From: Salinimicrobium sp050750585
Lineage (GTDB): Bacteria > Bacteroidota > Bacteroidia > Flavobacteriales > Flavobacteriaceae
Reading direction: 5' to 3'
NCBI RefSeq assembly: GCF_050750585.1
Contig: NZ_JBOJLM010000001.1
Coordinates: 1-64,000 of the forward strand
DNA length: 64,000 bases
Within the stretch, counting starts at the first letter, position 1; each line of letters starts with the position of its first letter. Positions 7,726 through 16,285 of this stretch are shown piece by piece. Made by a program: the position numbers and the translations under genes. The notes beneath the pieces were generated by a model. The model saw nothing but the letters and a program-made list of their open reading frames with translations. It did no database searches and was not told the origin of the DNA.

Positions 7726-9624
7726 TTAATATGCTCTGTCTGTACTTCCTTCATAAAAATTGATGAACGCCCGGTTTACTACCCTGTTACCTCCAAAGGT
7801 GGGGTAATCCCCGGTAAAGTACCAGTCTCCCAGGTTTTGAGGGCATGCTTTGTGAAGGTTTTCTACAGTTTGAAAGATGATCTTCACTTCAGCTTTAATA
7901 GTATCATTGCTTAGCAATTCGGCAATTTTATCAGAGATTTGTTGATTTGTAAAAGGTGCGTAGATCTCTTTTACAAAATTCTTTACATCCTTGTCATCAA
8001 GTTCTACCTGCTGCCTGCACTTCTCATAGACCTCATCTACAATTTGATATTGATCTGTTTCCTTAAGGAGCTCTAAAGCAGCCTGGAATGCCACAAGGTT
8101 CTCCAGCCTTGCCATGTCTATGCCATAGCAGTCTGGGTACCGTATTTGCGGAGCCGAAGATACTACAACAATCTTTTTAGGTTTGGTACGATCAAGCATT
8201 TTAAGGATACTCTTCTTCAAAGTAGTACCACGCACAATGCTGTCATCAATGATCACCAGGTTATCTTCAGGTTTTACCACCCCGTAGGTAACGTCGTAAA
8301 CGTGTGCCACGAGGTCATCGCGACTACTGTCTTCAGTAATAAAAGTGCGCAGTTTGGCATCTTTTATGGCAATCTTTTCAGTTCTCAAACGGTGATTAAG
8401 GATCTCCTGCAGGCGTGCATCGGTCAAAGACTCTTTTTCAGCAAGAATGGTATCATTCTTTTGTTTATTGAGTTCATCCTGTGCAGCTTCTACCATGCCG
8501 TAAAAGGAAGTTTCCGCAGTGTTTGGGATGAATGAGAAAACGGTGTTTACGGTATCGTGGTCTATGGCCTTAAGAACTTCGGGCATCAGGAGCTTTCCAA
8601 GCATTTTCCGCTCGCGGTAAATTTCGGAGTCACTTCCGCGGGAAAAATAGATGCGTTCAAAAGAACAGGCTTTTCTTTCCAGCGGTTCAAGGATTTGCTT
8701 GATCCGCACATTTCCGTTCTTTTTGGTAATAATTGCATGGCCCGGTGGCAGTTCTTTGACTTTGTCAAAATCTACGTTAAATACTGTTTGTATCACCGGT
8801 CTTTCCGAAGCAACTACAACCACCTCGTCATCACAGTAATAGTAACAGGGCCTTATCCCGGCAGGATCCCTTAATACAAAGGAATCTCCATGCCCTAAGA
8901 GGCCGGCCATTGCATAGCCGCCATCCCAGTTCTTTGCCGATTTTTTAAGGATCTTACCAATTTTTAACTGCTCGGCAATGAGGGGAGAAGCTTCTACTTT
9001 TGAATAGCCTTCGGTTTTAAGTTTTTTGTAAAGTTTTCTAACTTCATCATCCAGAAAATGGCCTATTTTCTCCATTACAGTAACGGTATCGGCCTTTTCT
9101 TTTGGATGCTGACCTAACTCTACCAGGTTGTTGAAGAGCTGGTGCACATTGGTCATATTGAAGTTTCCGGCAACAATAAGGTTACGGTGCATCCAGTTGT
9201 TTTGGCGCAAAAACGGATGAACGCTTTCCACGCTGTTCTTTCCAAAAGTGCCATATCTCACATGTCCCAAAAATAGCTCTCCCAGGTAGGGAATATGCTT
9301 TTTTTGAAGGGCAACATCCTCGGCATATTCGGGGTGCTCCTTTATTTCGTCATTAATGCGTGCGTTGATTTGAGCAAAAATATCCTGTATGGGTTGTGCT
9401 GCATTAGATCTTACACGGCTTATATAGCGATCGCCGGGTTGGGTATTGAGTTTAATACTGGCAAAACCGGCACCATCCTGCCCCCGGTTGTGCTGCTTCT
9501 CCATCATGAGGTACATCTTATTTACCCCATAAAATGCCGTTCCATACTTTTCTTTGTAGTACTCTAATGGCTTGAGTAGGCGCAATTGGGCAATTCCGCA
9601 TTCGTGTTTTAAAGCATCACTCAT
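7726..9624 (-). CDS. purF: amidophosphoribosyltransferase-family protein (PurF-like, long form)
   Basis: A 632-residue class II glutamine amidotransferase fused to a type I phosphoribosyltransferase domain. The likely nucleophile is Cys9 after a short leader (MSDALKHE), with NRGQDGAG nearby. The PRPP-binding loop is VIIDDSIVRGTTL. PurF makes phosphoribosylamine, the first purine step. The protein is about 120 residues longer than the usual PurF of roughly 500, and this long variant occurs in flavobacteria. A second, standard purF elsewhere in the genome is possible, so the in vivo role may be specialised. It forms a minus-strand block with a PfkB kinase, rnhA and purN. Confidence 0.8.
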   Translation of the reverse strand: MSDALKHECGIAQLRLLKPLEYYKEKYGTAFYGVNKMYLMMEKQHNRGQDGAGFASIKLNTQPGDRYISRVRSNAAQPIQDIFAQINARINDEIKEHPEYAEDVALQKKHIPYLGELFLGHVRYGTFGKNSVESVHPFLRQNNWMHRNLIVAGNFNMTNVHQLFNNLVELGQHPKEKADTVTVMEKIGHFLDDEVRKLYKKLKTEGYSKVEASPLIAEQLKIGKILKKSAKNWDGGYAMAGLLGHGDSFVLRDPAGIRPCYYYCDDEVVVVASERPVIQTVFNVDFDKVKELPPGHAIITKKNGNVRIKQILEPLERKACSFERIYFSRGSDSEIYRERKMLGKLLMPEVLKAIDHDTVNTVFSFIPNTAETSFYGMVEAAQDELNKQKNDTILAEKESLTDARLQEILNHRLRTEKIAIKDAKLRTFITEDSSRDDLVAHVYDVTYGVVKPEDNLVIIDDSIVRGTTLKKSILKMLDRTKPKKIVVVSSAPQIRYPDCYGIDMARLENLVAFQAALELLKETDQYQIVDEVYEKCRQQVELDDKDVKNFVKEIYAPFTNQQISDKIAELLSNDTIKAEVKIIFQTVENLHKACPQNLGDWYFTGDYPTFGGNRVVNRAFINFYEGSTDRAY

Positions 9625-9656
9625 ATCTTGTTGTTGTTTGGCCCGGGTTTAGTCAT

Positions 9657-9681
9657 AAAAAAAGCCCTGAAATTACAGGGC
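9657..9681 (-). terminator. terminator of the PfkB kinase gene
   Basis: GCCCTG (9664-9669) and CAGGGC (9676-9681) around AAATTA, with an A-run at 9657-9663 that is a T-run on the minus strand. It lies 7 nt after the kinase stop, before the PurF-like start. Confidence 0.75.
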
Positions 9682-9687
9682 ACAATA

Positions 9688-10611
9688 TTAAGTAAGTTTG
9701 ATTTGGAATTGTGTTAAGGATTTAAACTCTTCCAGGCGTTGATGCACTTCTTCTTTTTTGAGGTCCTGCATCCTTTCGGTCCCAAATTTCTCTACGCAGA
9801 AAGAGGCGAGATTAGAGCCGTAGATCACTGCATTTTTCATATTTTTGAACGAAATGTCTCCTGTATGCGCCAGGTATCCTGTAAACCCGCCGGCAAAAGT
9901 ATCTCCAGCTCCTGTAGGATCAAAAACCTCCTCTAGCGGAAGTGCGGGAGCAAAAAAGATCTGTTCGTTATGGAACAGTAAAGCCCCGTGCTCTCCTTTT
10001 TTAATCACTACATATTTAGGGCCCATTTTAGCGATCTTACGGGCAGCTTTCACTAAAGAGTATTCATCTGTAAGTTGCCTTGCTTCTTCGTCATTTATGG
10101 TAAGAACATCTACCTTTTCAATCACCTTCATAAGGTCATCCCAGGTATTGTCCATCCAGAAGTTCATAGTGTCAAGCACCACAAGCTTTGGCCTTTCAAT
10201 TTGTTCAAGTACGCTAAGCTGTACAAGTGGGTGAAGGTTTCCCAGCATCACCACATCGGGAGATTTGAAATCTTCGGGCACCACCGGCTGAAAGTCGGCA
10301 AGTACATTCAATTGCGTGTCAAGCGTGTCGCGGGAATTAAGGTCGTTGTGGTATTTACCGCTCCAAAAAAAGGTTTTTCCGCCTTTAATTATTTCAGTGC
10401 CGCTAAGGTCGATATTCCTGTTTTTTAGCAGATCCAGATATTCCTGCGGAAAATCTTCTCCTACCACAGATACTATAGCGCTTTTAATATCGAATTGTGC
10501 TGCAGAGAGGCCAATATAAGTGGCTGCACCACCAAGAATTTTATCTGTTTTACCAAAAGGGGTTTCGATGGCATCAAAGGCGACCGTGCCCACTATTAAT
10601 AATTTATTCAT
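9688..10611 (-). CDS. PfkB-family carbohydrate/nucleoside kinase
   Basis: A 307-residue ribokinase-fold protein. The C-terminal PfkB signature DPTGAGDTFAGGFTGYLA supplies the catalytic Asp and anion hole. The N-terminus has IVGTVAFDAIETPFGKTDKILGGAATYIG, and there is a central VLDTMNFW motif. It phosphorylates a sugar or nucleoside hydroxyl using ATP. The substrate cannot be read from sequence. Its place between purine genes makes a nucleoside such as adenosine or inosine conceivable, but this is inference from context. It begins 56 nt after rnhA. Confidence 0.85.
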   Translation of the reverse strand: MNKLLIVGTVAFDAIETPFGKTDKILGGAATYIGLSAAQFDIKSAIVSVVGEDFPQEYLDLLKNRNIDLSGTEIIKGGKTFFWSGKYHNDLNSRDTLDTQLNVLADFQPVVPEDFKSPDVVMLGNLHPLVQLSVLEQIERPKLVVLDTMNFWMDNTWDDLMKVIEKVDVLTINDEEARQLTDEYSLVKAARKIAKMGPKYVVIKKGEHGALLFHNEQIFFAPALPLEEVFDPTGAGDTFAGGFTGYLAHTGDISFKNMKNAVIYGSNLASFCVEKFGTERMQDLKKEEVHQRLEEFKSLTQFQIKLT

Positions 10612-10667
10612 AACGTTCTTTAAAAATGAGGTGCAAATATACGTTTTTGTTTTTCAAGCCCTGATAC

Positions 10668-11150
10668 TCAAAAAAGGCTTTTCGAGTCTCCTTCAAATCC
10701 TGTGTCTATTAAAAGGCGTTTTCCTTTTGAGGCCTCTACAGCCAGACTGTCGCAGCGTTCATTTTGAGGATGTGCATTGTGGCCTTTTATCCACTGGAAT
10801 TTCACCTTGTGTTTGCGATATTCTTTCAGGAATTCTATCCACAGGTCCACATTCTTTCGCTCCTTAAAACCTTTCTTTTCCCAGTTAAAAACCCAGCCTT
10901 TTTCTACAGCGTCGGCAACATATTTGGAATCGGTAAAAACAACCACCCGGGTATCAGGATTTTTCAGTTTTTTAAGGGCATCTATCACGGCCAGCAGCTC
11001 CATCCTGTTATTGGTGGTGTGTTTATAGCCTTTTGCAAATTCCTTGCGGTACGGTTTTCCTACCCATTCCATTACTATTCCGTAACCGCCGGGCCCCGGA
11101 TTTCCCCTGGCTGCCCCATCGGTATATATGTGAACATTGGCATCAATCAT
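10668..11150 (-). CDS. rnhA: ribonuclease HI
   Basis: A 160-residue RNase H with all catalytic positions visible: Asp11 (YTDGAARGNPGPGGYG), Glu51 (MELLAVI), Asp74 (VFTDSKYV), His124 and Asp134 (NERCDSLAVE). It degrades RNA in RNA-DNA hybrids. The C-terminus is only slightly longer than in E. coli. Its start overlaps the end of purN by 8 nt, so the two are translated from one message. Confidence 0.95.
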   Translation of the reverse strand: MIDANVHIYTDGAARGNPGPGGYGIVMEWVGKPYRKEFAKGYKHTTNNRMELLAVIDALKKLKNPDTRVVVFTDSKYVADAVEKGWVFNWEKKGFKERKNVDLWIEFLKEYRKHKVKFQWIKGHNAHPQNERCDSLAVEASKGKRLLIDTGFEGDSKSLF

Positions 11151-11745
11151 TCTCGGCAGGGAGTAAGAGGTTTTCTATTACCTTCGGAAAGTGTTCCTGT
11201 TCCAGTTCATGGATCTTGTGAGCAATATCTTCTACAGAATCTTCAGGATTAATAGCAGTGGTAGCCTGAAAGATCATTTTTCCTTCGTCATAATTTTCAT
11301 TGACGTAATGTATACTTATGCCTGTTTCCACTTCCTTTTTTTCATGTATAGCTTTGTGAACATTCATGCCATACATGCCTTTTCCGCCGTATTTTGGCAG
11401 GAGAGCAGGATGAATATTGATCACCTGATTAGGGAAGTGTTGCAGAATATTGGTGGGGAAGATCCAAAGAAAGCCGGCCAGTACAATAAGGTCTGGGTTC
11501 ATATCTATCAATAAACGTTGTACCTCATTGGACTGGTAAAGTGCCTGGCGGTCAAAATGCAGAGCCTTTACGCCCAGATTATGTGCTCTTTCCAGTACTT
11601 TTGCCCTGCGGTTGTTGGAGAAAACCGCGACAACTTCTGCAGTGTCTTTTTGCTGAAAGTACTTAATAATGTTCTCGGCATTTGATCCATTACCCGAAGC
11701 AAAGATCACAATTTTGTTCTTTCTGGAATTTTTTACTTGTTGCAA
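11143..11745 (-). CDS. purN: phosphoribosylglycinamide formyltransferase
   Basis: A 200-residue GAR transformylase that adds the C8 formyl group in purine synthesis from 10-formyl-THF. The core motif is INIHPALLPKYGGKGMYG with the catalytic Asn-His pair, and the later HYVNENYDEG supplies the Asp. The N-terminus IVIFASGNGSNAENII binds the phosphate of GAR. The gene diverges from acpP, leaving about 150 nt that must hold both promoters. Gene order purN/acpP/fabF/rnc/pyk is common in flavobacteria. Confidence 0.95.
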   Translation of the reverse strand: MQQVKNSRKNKIVIFASGNGSNAENIIKYFQQKDTAEVVAVFSNNRRAKVLERAHNLGVKALHFDRQALYQSNEVQRLLIDMNPDLIVLAGFLWIFPTNILQHFPNQVINIHPALLPKYGGKGMYGMNVHKAIHEKKEVETGISIHYVNENYDEGKMIFQATTAINPEDSVEDIAHKIHELEQEHFPKVIENLLLPAEND

Positions 11746-11855
11746 GCGTAGGGTGTTAACAATTATTGGCAGGTAAAAATACTGGCTTTAGGCGGAAATT
11801 ATGTAATTTACATTCACATTTTTAAAGTAAAAACAGGTTTTAAAATAAAGTTTTT

Positions 11856-11863
11856 TATTTTTG
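11856..11863 (+). promoter_or_regulatory. probable -7 element of the acpP promoter
   Basis: TATTTTTG matches the Bacteroidota sigma-A -7 consensus TAnnTTTG and lies 31 nt before the acpP start. No good TTTG -33 element is visible at the right distance. Confidence 0.55.
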
Positions 11864-11894
11864 CCACTTAAATTAAAAATTAAAAACACAAGTT

Positions 11895-12131
11895 ATGTCA
11901 GACATTGCATCAAGAGTAAAAGCGATTATCGTTGACAAGTTAGGAGTTGACGAGAATGAAGTAGTAAACGAAGCTAGCTTCACCAACGACTTGGGCGCTG
12001 ATTCATTAGACACTGTAGAGTTGATCATGGAGTTCGAGAAGGAATTTGATATTCAGATTCCAGACGACCAGGCAGAGAACATTGCTACTGTGGGTCAGGC
12101 AATCTCTTATATTGAAGACGCAAAAAAATAA
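11895..12131 (+). CDS. acpP: acyl carrier protein
   Basis: A 78-residue acidic helical protein with the phosphopantetheine site GADSLDTVELIM; Ser37 receives the prosthetic group. It carries growing acyl chains in type II fatty acid synthesis. It is 17 nt upstream of fabF, its usual partner, and is preceded by a consensus-like -7 box. Confidence 0.97.
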   Translation: MSDIASRVKAIIVDKLGVDENEVVNEASFTNDLGADSLDTVELIMEFEKEFDIQIPDDQAENIATVGQAISYIEDAKK

Positions 12132-12148
12132 AAAACTAACATATCCTT

Positions 12149-13402
12149 ATGGAGTTGAAGCGAGTTGTAGTAACTGGATTAGGTGCCCTTACCCCCATTG
12201 GAAATAACATTGAGGAATACTGGGAAGCCCTGGTGAATGGTAAAAGCGGGTCTGCACCCATTACCTATTTTGATACCGAGAAATTCAAAACTAAATTCGC
12301 TTGCGAGATCAAAAACTTCAAGGTTGAAGATTATTTTGATCGAAAGGAAGCCAGGAAGCTTGACAAGTTCGCCCAGTACGCCCTGGTAGCTTCCGATGAG
12401 GCTATCAAAGATTCGGGGCTGGACCTCGATGTTATTGATAAGCTTCGTGTAGGAGTTATCTGGGGTGCCGGGATTGGAGGTCTCGAAACCTTTCAGGATG
12501 AAGTTTTGGCTTTTGGTAAGGGAGACGGAACACCGAGATTCAACCCTTTCTTTATCCCTAAAATGATTGCCGATATTGCTCCGGGAAATATTTCCATCAA
12601 GCACGGCTTCATGGGTCCCAACTATACTACAGTTTCAGCATGTGCATCTGCAGCCAATGCGCTTATAGATGCGTTGAATTATATTAGGTTGGGCCACAGT
12701 GATATAATAGTAACAGGGGGAAGCGAGGCGGCAGTTGCTCCTGCCGGAATGGGCGGTTTCAATGCCATGCATGCGCTTTCAACAAGAAATGAAAGTCCCG
12801 AGACTGCTTCAAGACCTTTTGATGCAACACGAGATGGTTTTGTCTTAGGTGAAGGTGCAGGCGCACTTGTTCTTGAAGAATATGAACATGCAAAAGCGAG
12901 AGGAGCGAAGATCTACGCAGAAGTACTTGGAGGCGGGTTATCTTCGGATGCCCACCACATGACTGCCCCACATCCGGAAGGAATAGGAGTAGTGGCTGTA
13001 ATGGAGAATTGCCTTAGAAATGCAGAACTTAAACCGGAAGATGTAGATCACATCAACACACACGGAACATCAACACCGTTGGGTGATGTGGCTGAACTTA
13101 AGGCTATTAAGAAGGTGTTTGGAGAACATGCCAAAGATATTAATATCAACTCTACAAAATCCATGACAGGTCACCTGTTGGGTGCTGCGGGAGCTGTAGA
13201 AGCAATTGCCTCTATTCTCGCAATGAAACATGGAATTGTACCACCTACAATCAATCACAAAGTTCAGGATGAAAATATTGATCCCGAATTAAATCTTACC
13301 CTTAATAAGGCGCAGAAGAGAGATGTGAAAGTGGCTATGAGCAATACTTTTGGTTTTGGAGGTCACAATGCCTGCGTTTTGTTCAAAAAACTGGACGAGT
13401 AA
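12149..13402 (+). CDS. fabF: 3-oxoacyl-[acyl-carrier-protein] synthase II
   Basis: A 417-residue condensing enzyme with the KAS II Cys-His-His triad at Cys165 (SACASAANA), His305 (NTHGTSTPLGD) and His342 (KSMTGHLLGAAG). It elongates acyl-ACP with malonyl-ACP. Length is normal. It lies between acpP and rnc; the rnc start follows 8 nt after its stop codon, and a terminator-like hairpin begins about 30 nt after the stop, inside rnc. Confidence 0.96.
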   Translation: MELKRVVVTGLGALTPIGNNIEEYWEALVNGKSGSAPITYFDTEKFKTKFACEIKNFKVEDYFDRKEARKLDKFAQYALVASDEAIKDSGLDLDVIDKLRVGVIWGAGIGGLETFQDEVLAFGKGDGTPRFNPFFIPKMIADIAPGNISIKHGFMGPNYTTVSACASAANALIDALNYIRLGHSDIIVTGGSEAAVAPAGMGGFNAMHALSTRNESPETASRPFDATRDGFVLGEGAGALVLEEYEHAKARGAKIYAEVLGGGLSSDAHHMTAPHPEGIGVVAVMENCLRNAELKPEDVDHINTHGTSTPLGDVAELKAIKKVFGEHAKDININSTKSMTGHLLGAAGAVEAIASILAMKHGIVPPTINHKVQDENIDPELNLTLNKAQKRDVKVAMSNTFGFGGHNACVLFKKLDE

Positions 13403-13410
13403 ATCCTTCC

Positions 13411-14148
13411 ATGAGTGTAATAAGAAACATATTAAATTCCCGCTCTTCCAGAGGCGGGAATTTTTTTGTGGAATTAACAAAGATAATGGGGTTCAAACCC
13501 CGCAATATTGCACACTACAAAAAAGCATTCACCCACCGCTCTTTAAACCAGAAAGATGCAGAGGGCAACGCCATCAACTTTGAAAGGATGGAATTTCTTG
13601 GAGATGCTATGCTAAGTGCCGTTATAGCTTCGCACCTGTTCAATGAAGTGCCAAGTGGTAACGAAGGCTACCTCACAAAAATGCGCTCCAAGATTGTAAG
13701 CCGTAAGCACCTGAATGAACTTGGGAAAGATCTCGAGTTGATCAAATATATTCAGACTAATATTCCCATAGAGCAGTTTGGCACAAACATCCATGGAAAC
13801 CTTTTTGAAGCCCTTGTAGGTGCCATTTACCTTGATAGGGGCTACAGGTATACCAAAAAATTTATCTATGAAAGGGTGATTGAGCCTTATGTAGATATCG
13901 AGCAACTGGAAGGCACGGTTATAAGTTATAAGGGTCTTTTAATAGAATGGTGCCAAAAGGAGAAGAAAGAGTTTAGCTTTGAAGTCTATGAAGATACAGG
14001 AAAAGACGAGCTAAAACATTTTGCTGTAAAATTAAGGATTGAGAACAGGGTTGTGGCTAAAGCCAGGGCGACCTCAAAGAAGAAAGCCGAAGAAAAAGCA
14101 TCCAAAAGGGCATATTACGCCCTGCAGAGCAAAATTGACCACTCTTAA
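13411..14148 (+). CDS. rnc: ribonuclease III
   Basis: A 245-residue double-strand-specific endoribonuclease. The RNase III signature is NFERMEFLGDAMLSAVIA (about residues 50-68), with HGNLFEALVGAIYLD further on carrying the second acidic pair. A dsRNA-binding domain fills the C-terminus (ISYKGLLIEWCQ to KKKAEEKASKRAYYAL). The enzyme processes rRNA precursors and structured mRNAs. The N-terminus (IRNILNSRSS) resembles that of other flavobacterial RNase III, so ATG 13411 is kept although codons 9-18 encode a terminator-like hairpin. Next gene is 108 nt away. Confidence 0.94.
   Translation: MSVIRNILNSRSSRGGNFFVELTKIMGFKPRNIAHYKKAFTHRSLNQKDAEGNAINFERMEFLGDAMLSAVIASHLFNEVPSGNEGYLTKMRSKIVSRKHLNELGKDLELIKYIQTNIPIEQFGTNIHGNLFEALVGAIYLDRGYRYTKKFIYERVIEPYVDIEQLEGTVISYKGLLIEWCQKEKKEFSFEVYEDTGKDELKHFAVKLRIENRVVAKARATSKKKAEEKASKRAYYALQSKIDHS
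13434..13467 (+). terminator. terminator-like hairpin inside the rnc 5' coding region
   Basis: Perfect 10-bp inverted repeat AAATTCCCGC (13434-13443) and GCGGGAATTT (13454-13463), continued by TTTT. It starts 32 nt after the fabF stop and falls in codons 8-18 of rnc. It has the full form of an intrinsic terminator or attenuator, or of an RNase III substrate. Confidence 0.55.
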
Positions 14149-14256
14149 AAATATAGCAGAAACTATAACGTTTTCGTAAGATATTCTGAAAATATACCCC
14201 AAAAAATTACTTTTCTGCGATGCAATAATTATCTTTAGCCTTTGATGTAAAATCAT

Positions 14257-14745
14257 ATGCCGGCGCATAAACTGGTTTTAAATGACGTTTTTGAACAGCC
14301 CTACAAGCTACTTGCAGTACATTCTTCGGTAGAAGAGTACAAGCTGGCTTACCTGTTGAACAAACATTTAGGCCTTAAATTAGCCAGAACGCCAAAGGAT
14401 ATTGATCTTCATAAAGGAAATGAGAGCAACTATTTTGCGCATTTTATCTATGAAGATCTACGGCAATATTGTACTTATCACCTGGTAAGTAATGTTGCCA
14501 GGCGGGAAGGAAGAACGGGTTCTAATAAGGACTCTCTTTTTTTTGGGGATGAACTGGCTGTCCAAAAATCAATCCTTTTACCAGAATTTAAGCAGGTAGA
14601 TTTTTTGCTGAAGATCGAGGATGAACTGGATGCGGTATCTTTAAAGATGCTCAACGCATTGATCCTCGAGATCCCACAGGTTTCTACGGCGTATGCCGTT
14701 GATTTTCATCACATAAAAACTAAAGAAAATTTAATTTTTGACTAA
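14257..14745 (+). CDS. IPExxxVDY family protein (unknown function)
   Basis: A 162-residue protein of a Bacteroidota-restricted family named for its motif, seen here as the variant LPEFKQVDF (about residues 108-116). The function is unknown. No signal peptide or membrane segment is visible, so it is probably cytoplasmic. It overlaps pyk by one base (TAATG), showing translational coupling, and the rnc-IPExxxVDY-pyk order is conserved in flavobacteria. That suggests a link to central metabolism or RNA processing, but only by position. Confidence 0.8.
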   Translation: MPAHKLVLNDVFEQPYKLLAVHSSVEEYKLAYLLNKHLGLKLARTPKDIDLHKGNESNYFAHFIYEDLRQYCTYHLVSNVARREGRTGSNKDSLFFGDELAVQKSILLPEFKQVDFLLKIEDELDAVSLKMLNALILEIPQVSTAYAVDFHHIKTKENLIFD

Positions 14746-16175
14746 TGCCGAATACGAAAAAGACTAAAATTGTGGCCACCCTAGGGCCAGCAACGAGTTC
14801 GAAAGACGTTTTGAGAGATATGATGCATGCAGGTGTAAACGTGTTTAGGATCAATTTTTCTCACGCCGATTATGAAGATGTAAAACAACGCATAAAGCTT
14901 ATAAGGGAACTAAATGAAGAAAATGGCTTTACCGCGGCCATACTTGGTGACCTGCAGGGACCCAAATTAAGGGTAGGGAAGATGAAGGAAGAAGTGGTGG
15001 TAACCAAAGGAGATGAAATCACCTTTGCCACCGGTGAAGAATTTGAAGGCACAGCTTCAAGGGTTTACATGAACTACGATGAATTCCCTCAGGATGTAAA
15101 AGCCGGAGAGCGAATTCTTCTTGATGATGGTAAACTTATCTTTGAAGTGGTGTCTACCAACCAAAAAGATGAGGTTCTTGCAAAAGTGATACAGGGAGGC
15201 CCATTGAGATCTAAAAAAGGAGTTAACCTTCCTAATACAAAGATTTCCCTTCCGGCCCTTACCGAAAAAGATATTCAGGATGCCATTTTTGCAGTTGAGC
15301 AGGGTGTAGACTGGATTGCACTTTCTTTTGTAAGAAACAGCGATGACCTTATTCAACTTCAGAATTTAATAAAAGAACATACAGATCACAAGATCCCAAT
15401 CATCGCCAAGATCGAAAAGCCTGAAGGTGTTGATAATATCGACAAGATCGTGGCTTATTGCGACGGACTAATGGTAGCAAGGGGTGACCTGGGAGTGGAA
15501 ATTCCTGCACAGGAAGTTCCGCTTATTCAGAAGCAACTGGTGCTAAAGGCTAAAAAAGCCCGTATTCCGGTTATAATTGCTACCCAAATGATGGAAACCA
15601 TGATCACCAGCCTTACCCCTACAAGGGCCGAGGTGAACGACGTGGCGAACTCTGTAATGGACGGGGCCGATGCCGTGATGTTAAGTGGAGAAACTTCAGT
15701 AGGTAATTACCCGGTGCAGGTGATTGAAAAAATGAGCCAAATTATTATGAGCGTTGAGAATTCACCGCTTATTAAAGTACCTCATGAGCCACCTCACGTG
15801 CGTACTAAGAGATACATCACCAAATCTATCTGTTACCACGCTGCCCATATGGCCAATGAGATCAAAGCTAAAGCTATTTGTACTTTGACCAATAGTGGTT
15901 ATACAGCTTTCCAGATCTCGGCCTGGAGACCAGAATCTAATATTCTTGTGTTCACTTCTAATAAAAGGATCCTTAATCAATTAAGCCTTTTATGGGGGGT
16001 ACGTGCGTTTTACTACGATAAAATGGTAAGTACAGACGAGACTATTGATGATATCAACAGGATTGCTTCAGAAAATAAATTTGTTGAAAAGGGTGATTTC
16101 ACCATCAACCTCGCAGCCATGCCTATTACCAGTAAAGGAATGGTGAATACATTGAGAATTTCAGAAATTGAATAA
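14745..16175 (+). CDS. pyk: pyruvate kinase
   Basis: A 476-residue glycolytic enzyme that converts phosphoenolpyruvate and ADP to pyruvate and ATP. Visible family features are TKIVATLGPATSS at the N-terminus, the catalytic region IIAKIEKPEGVDNI, MVARGDLGVEIP, and ATQMMETMITSLTPTRAEVNDVAN. The C-terminal allosteric domain is present (residues ~355-476). ATG overlaps the stop of the preceding gene. The gene ends before a pair of short palindromic repeats and a bidirectional terminator. Confidence 0.96.
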   Translation: MPNTKKTKIVATLGPATSSKDVLRDMMHAGVNVFRINFSHADYEDVKQRIKLIRELNEENGFTAAILGDLQGPKLRVGKMKEEVVVTKGDEITFATGEEFEGTASRVYMNYDEFPQDVKAGERILLDDGKLIFEVVSTNQKDEVLAKVIQGGPLRSKKGVNLPNTKISLPALTEKDIQDAIFAVEQGVDWIALSFVRNSDDLIQLQNLIKEHTDHKIPIIAKIEKPEGVDNIDKIVAYCDGLMVARGDLGVEIPAQEVPLIQKQLVLKAKKARIPVIIATQMMETMITSLTPTRAEVNDVANSVMDGADAVMLSGETSVGNYPVQVIEKMSQIIMSVENSPLIKVPHEPPHVRTKRYITKSICYHAAHMANEIKAKAICTLTNSGYTAFQISAWRPESNILVFTSNKRILNQLSLLWGVRAFYYDKMVSTDETIDDINRIASENKFVEKGDFTINLAAMPITSKGMVNTLRISEIE

Positions 16176-16179
16176 TATT

Positions 16180-16207
16180 TAGTATTGAATACTTAGTATT
16201 GAGTACT
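16180..16207. repeat. tandem 14-bp palindromic repeat
   Basis: Two adjacent copies, TAGTATTGAATACT (16180-16193) and TAGTATTGAGTACT (16194-16207). The first contains a perfect 6+1+6 palindrome. They fill the gap between the pyk stop and its terminator. Similar AT-rich repeats are common between flavobacterial genes; no role is evident. Confidence 0.6.
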
Positions 16208-16220
16208 GAGAATTAATTTT

Positions 16221-16257
16221 AAAAAGCCATAGATCGCAAGATCTGTGGCTTTTTTCT
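16221..16257. terminator. bidirectional terminator between pyk and dinB
   Basis: A long stem, AAAAAGCCATAGATC (16221-16235) against GATCTGTGGCTTTTT (16240-16254) with one G:U pair and a GCAA tetraloop. It has T-tracts on both strands and serves the converging pyk and dinB transcripts. Confidence 0.85.
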
Positions 16258-16285
16258 TTATGGAATATTATATCTCTCAATGCCT

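Noticed and set aside
10764..11252. 162-codon plus-strand frame opposite rnhA/purN
   Set aside because: Antisense shadow of two well-supported genes with intact catalytic residues.
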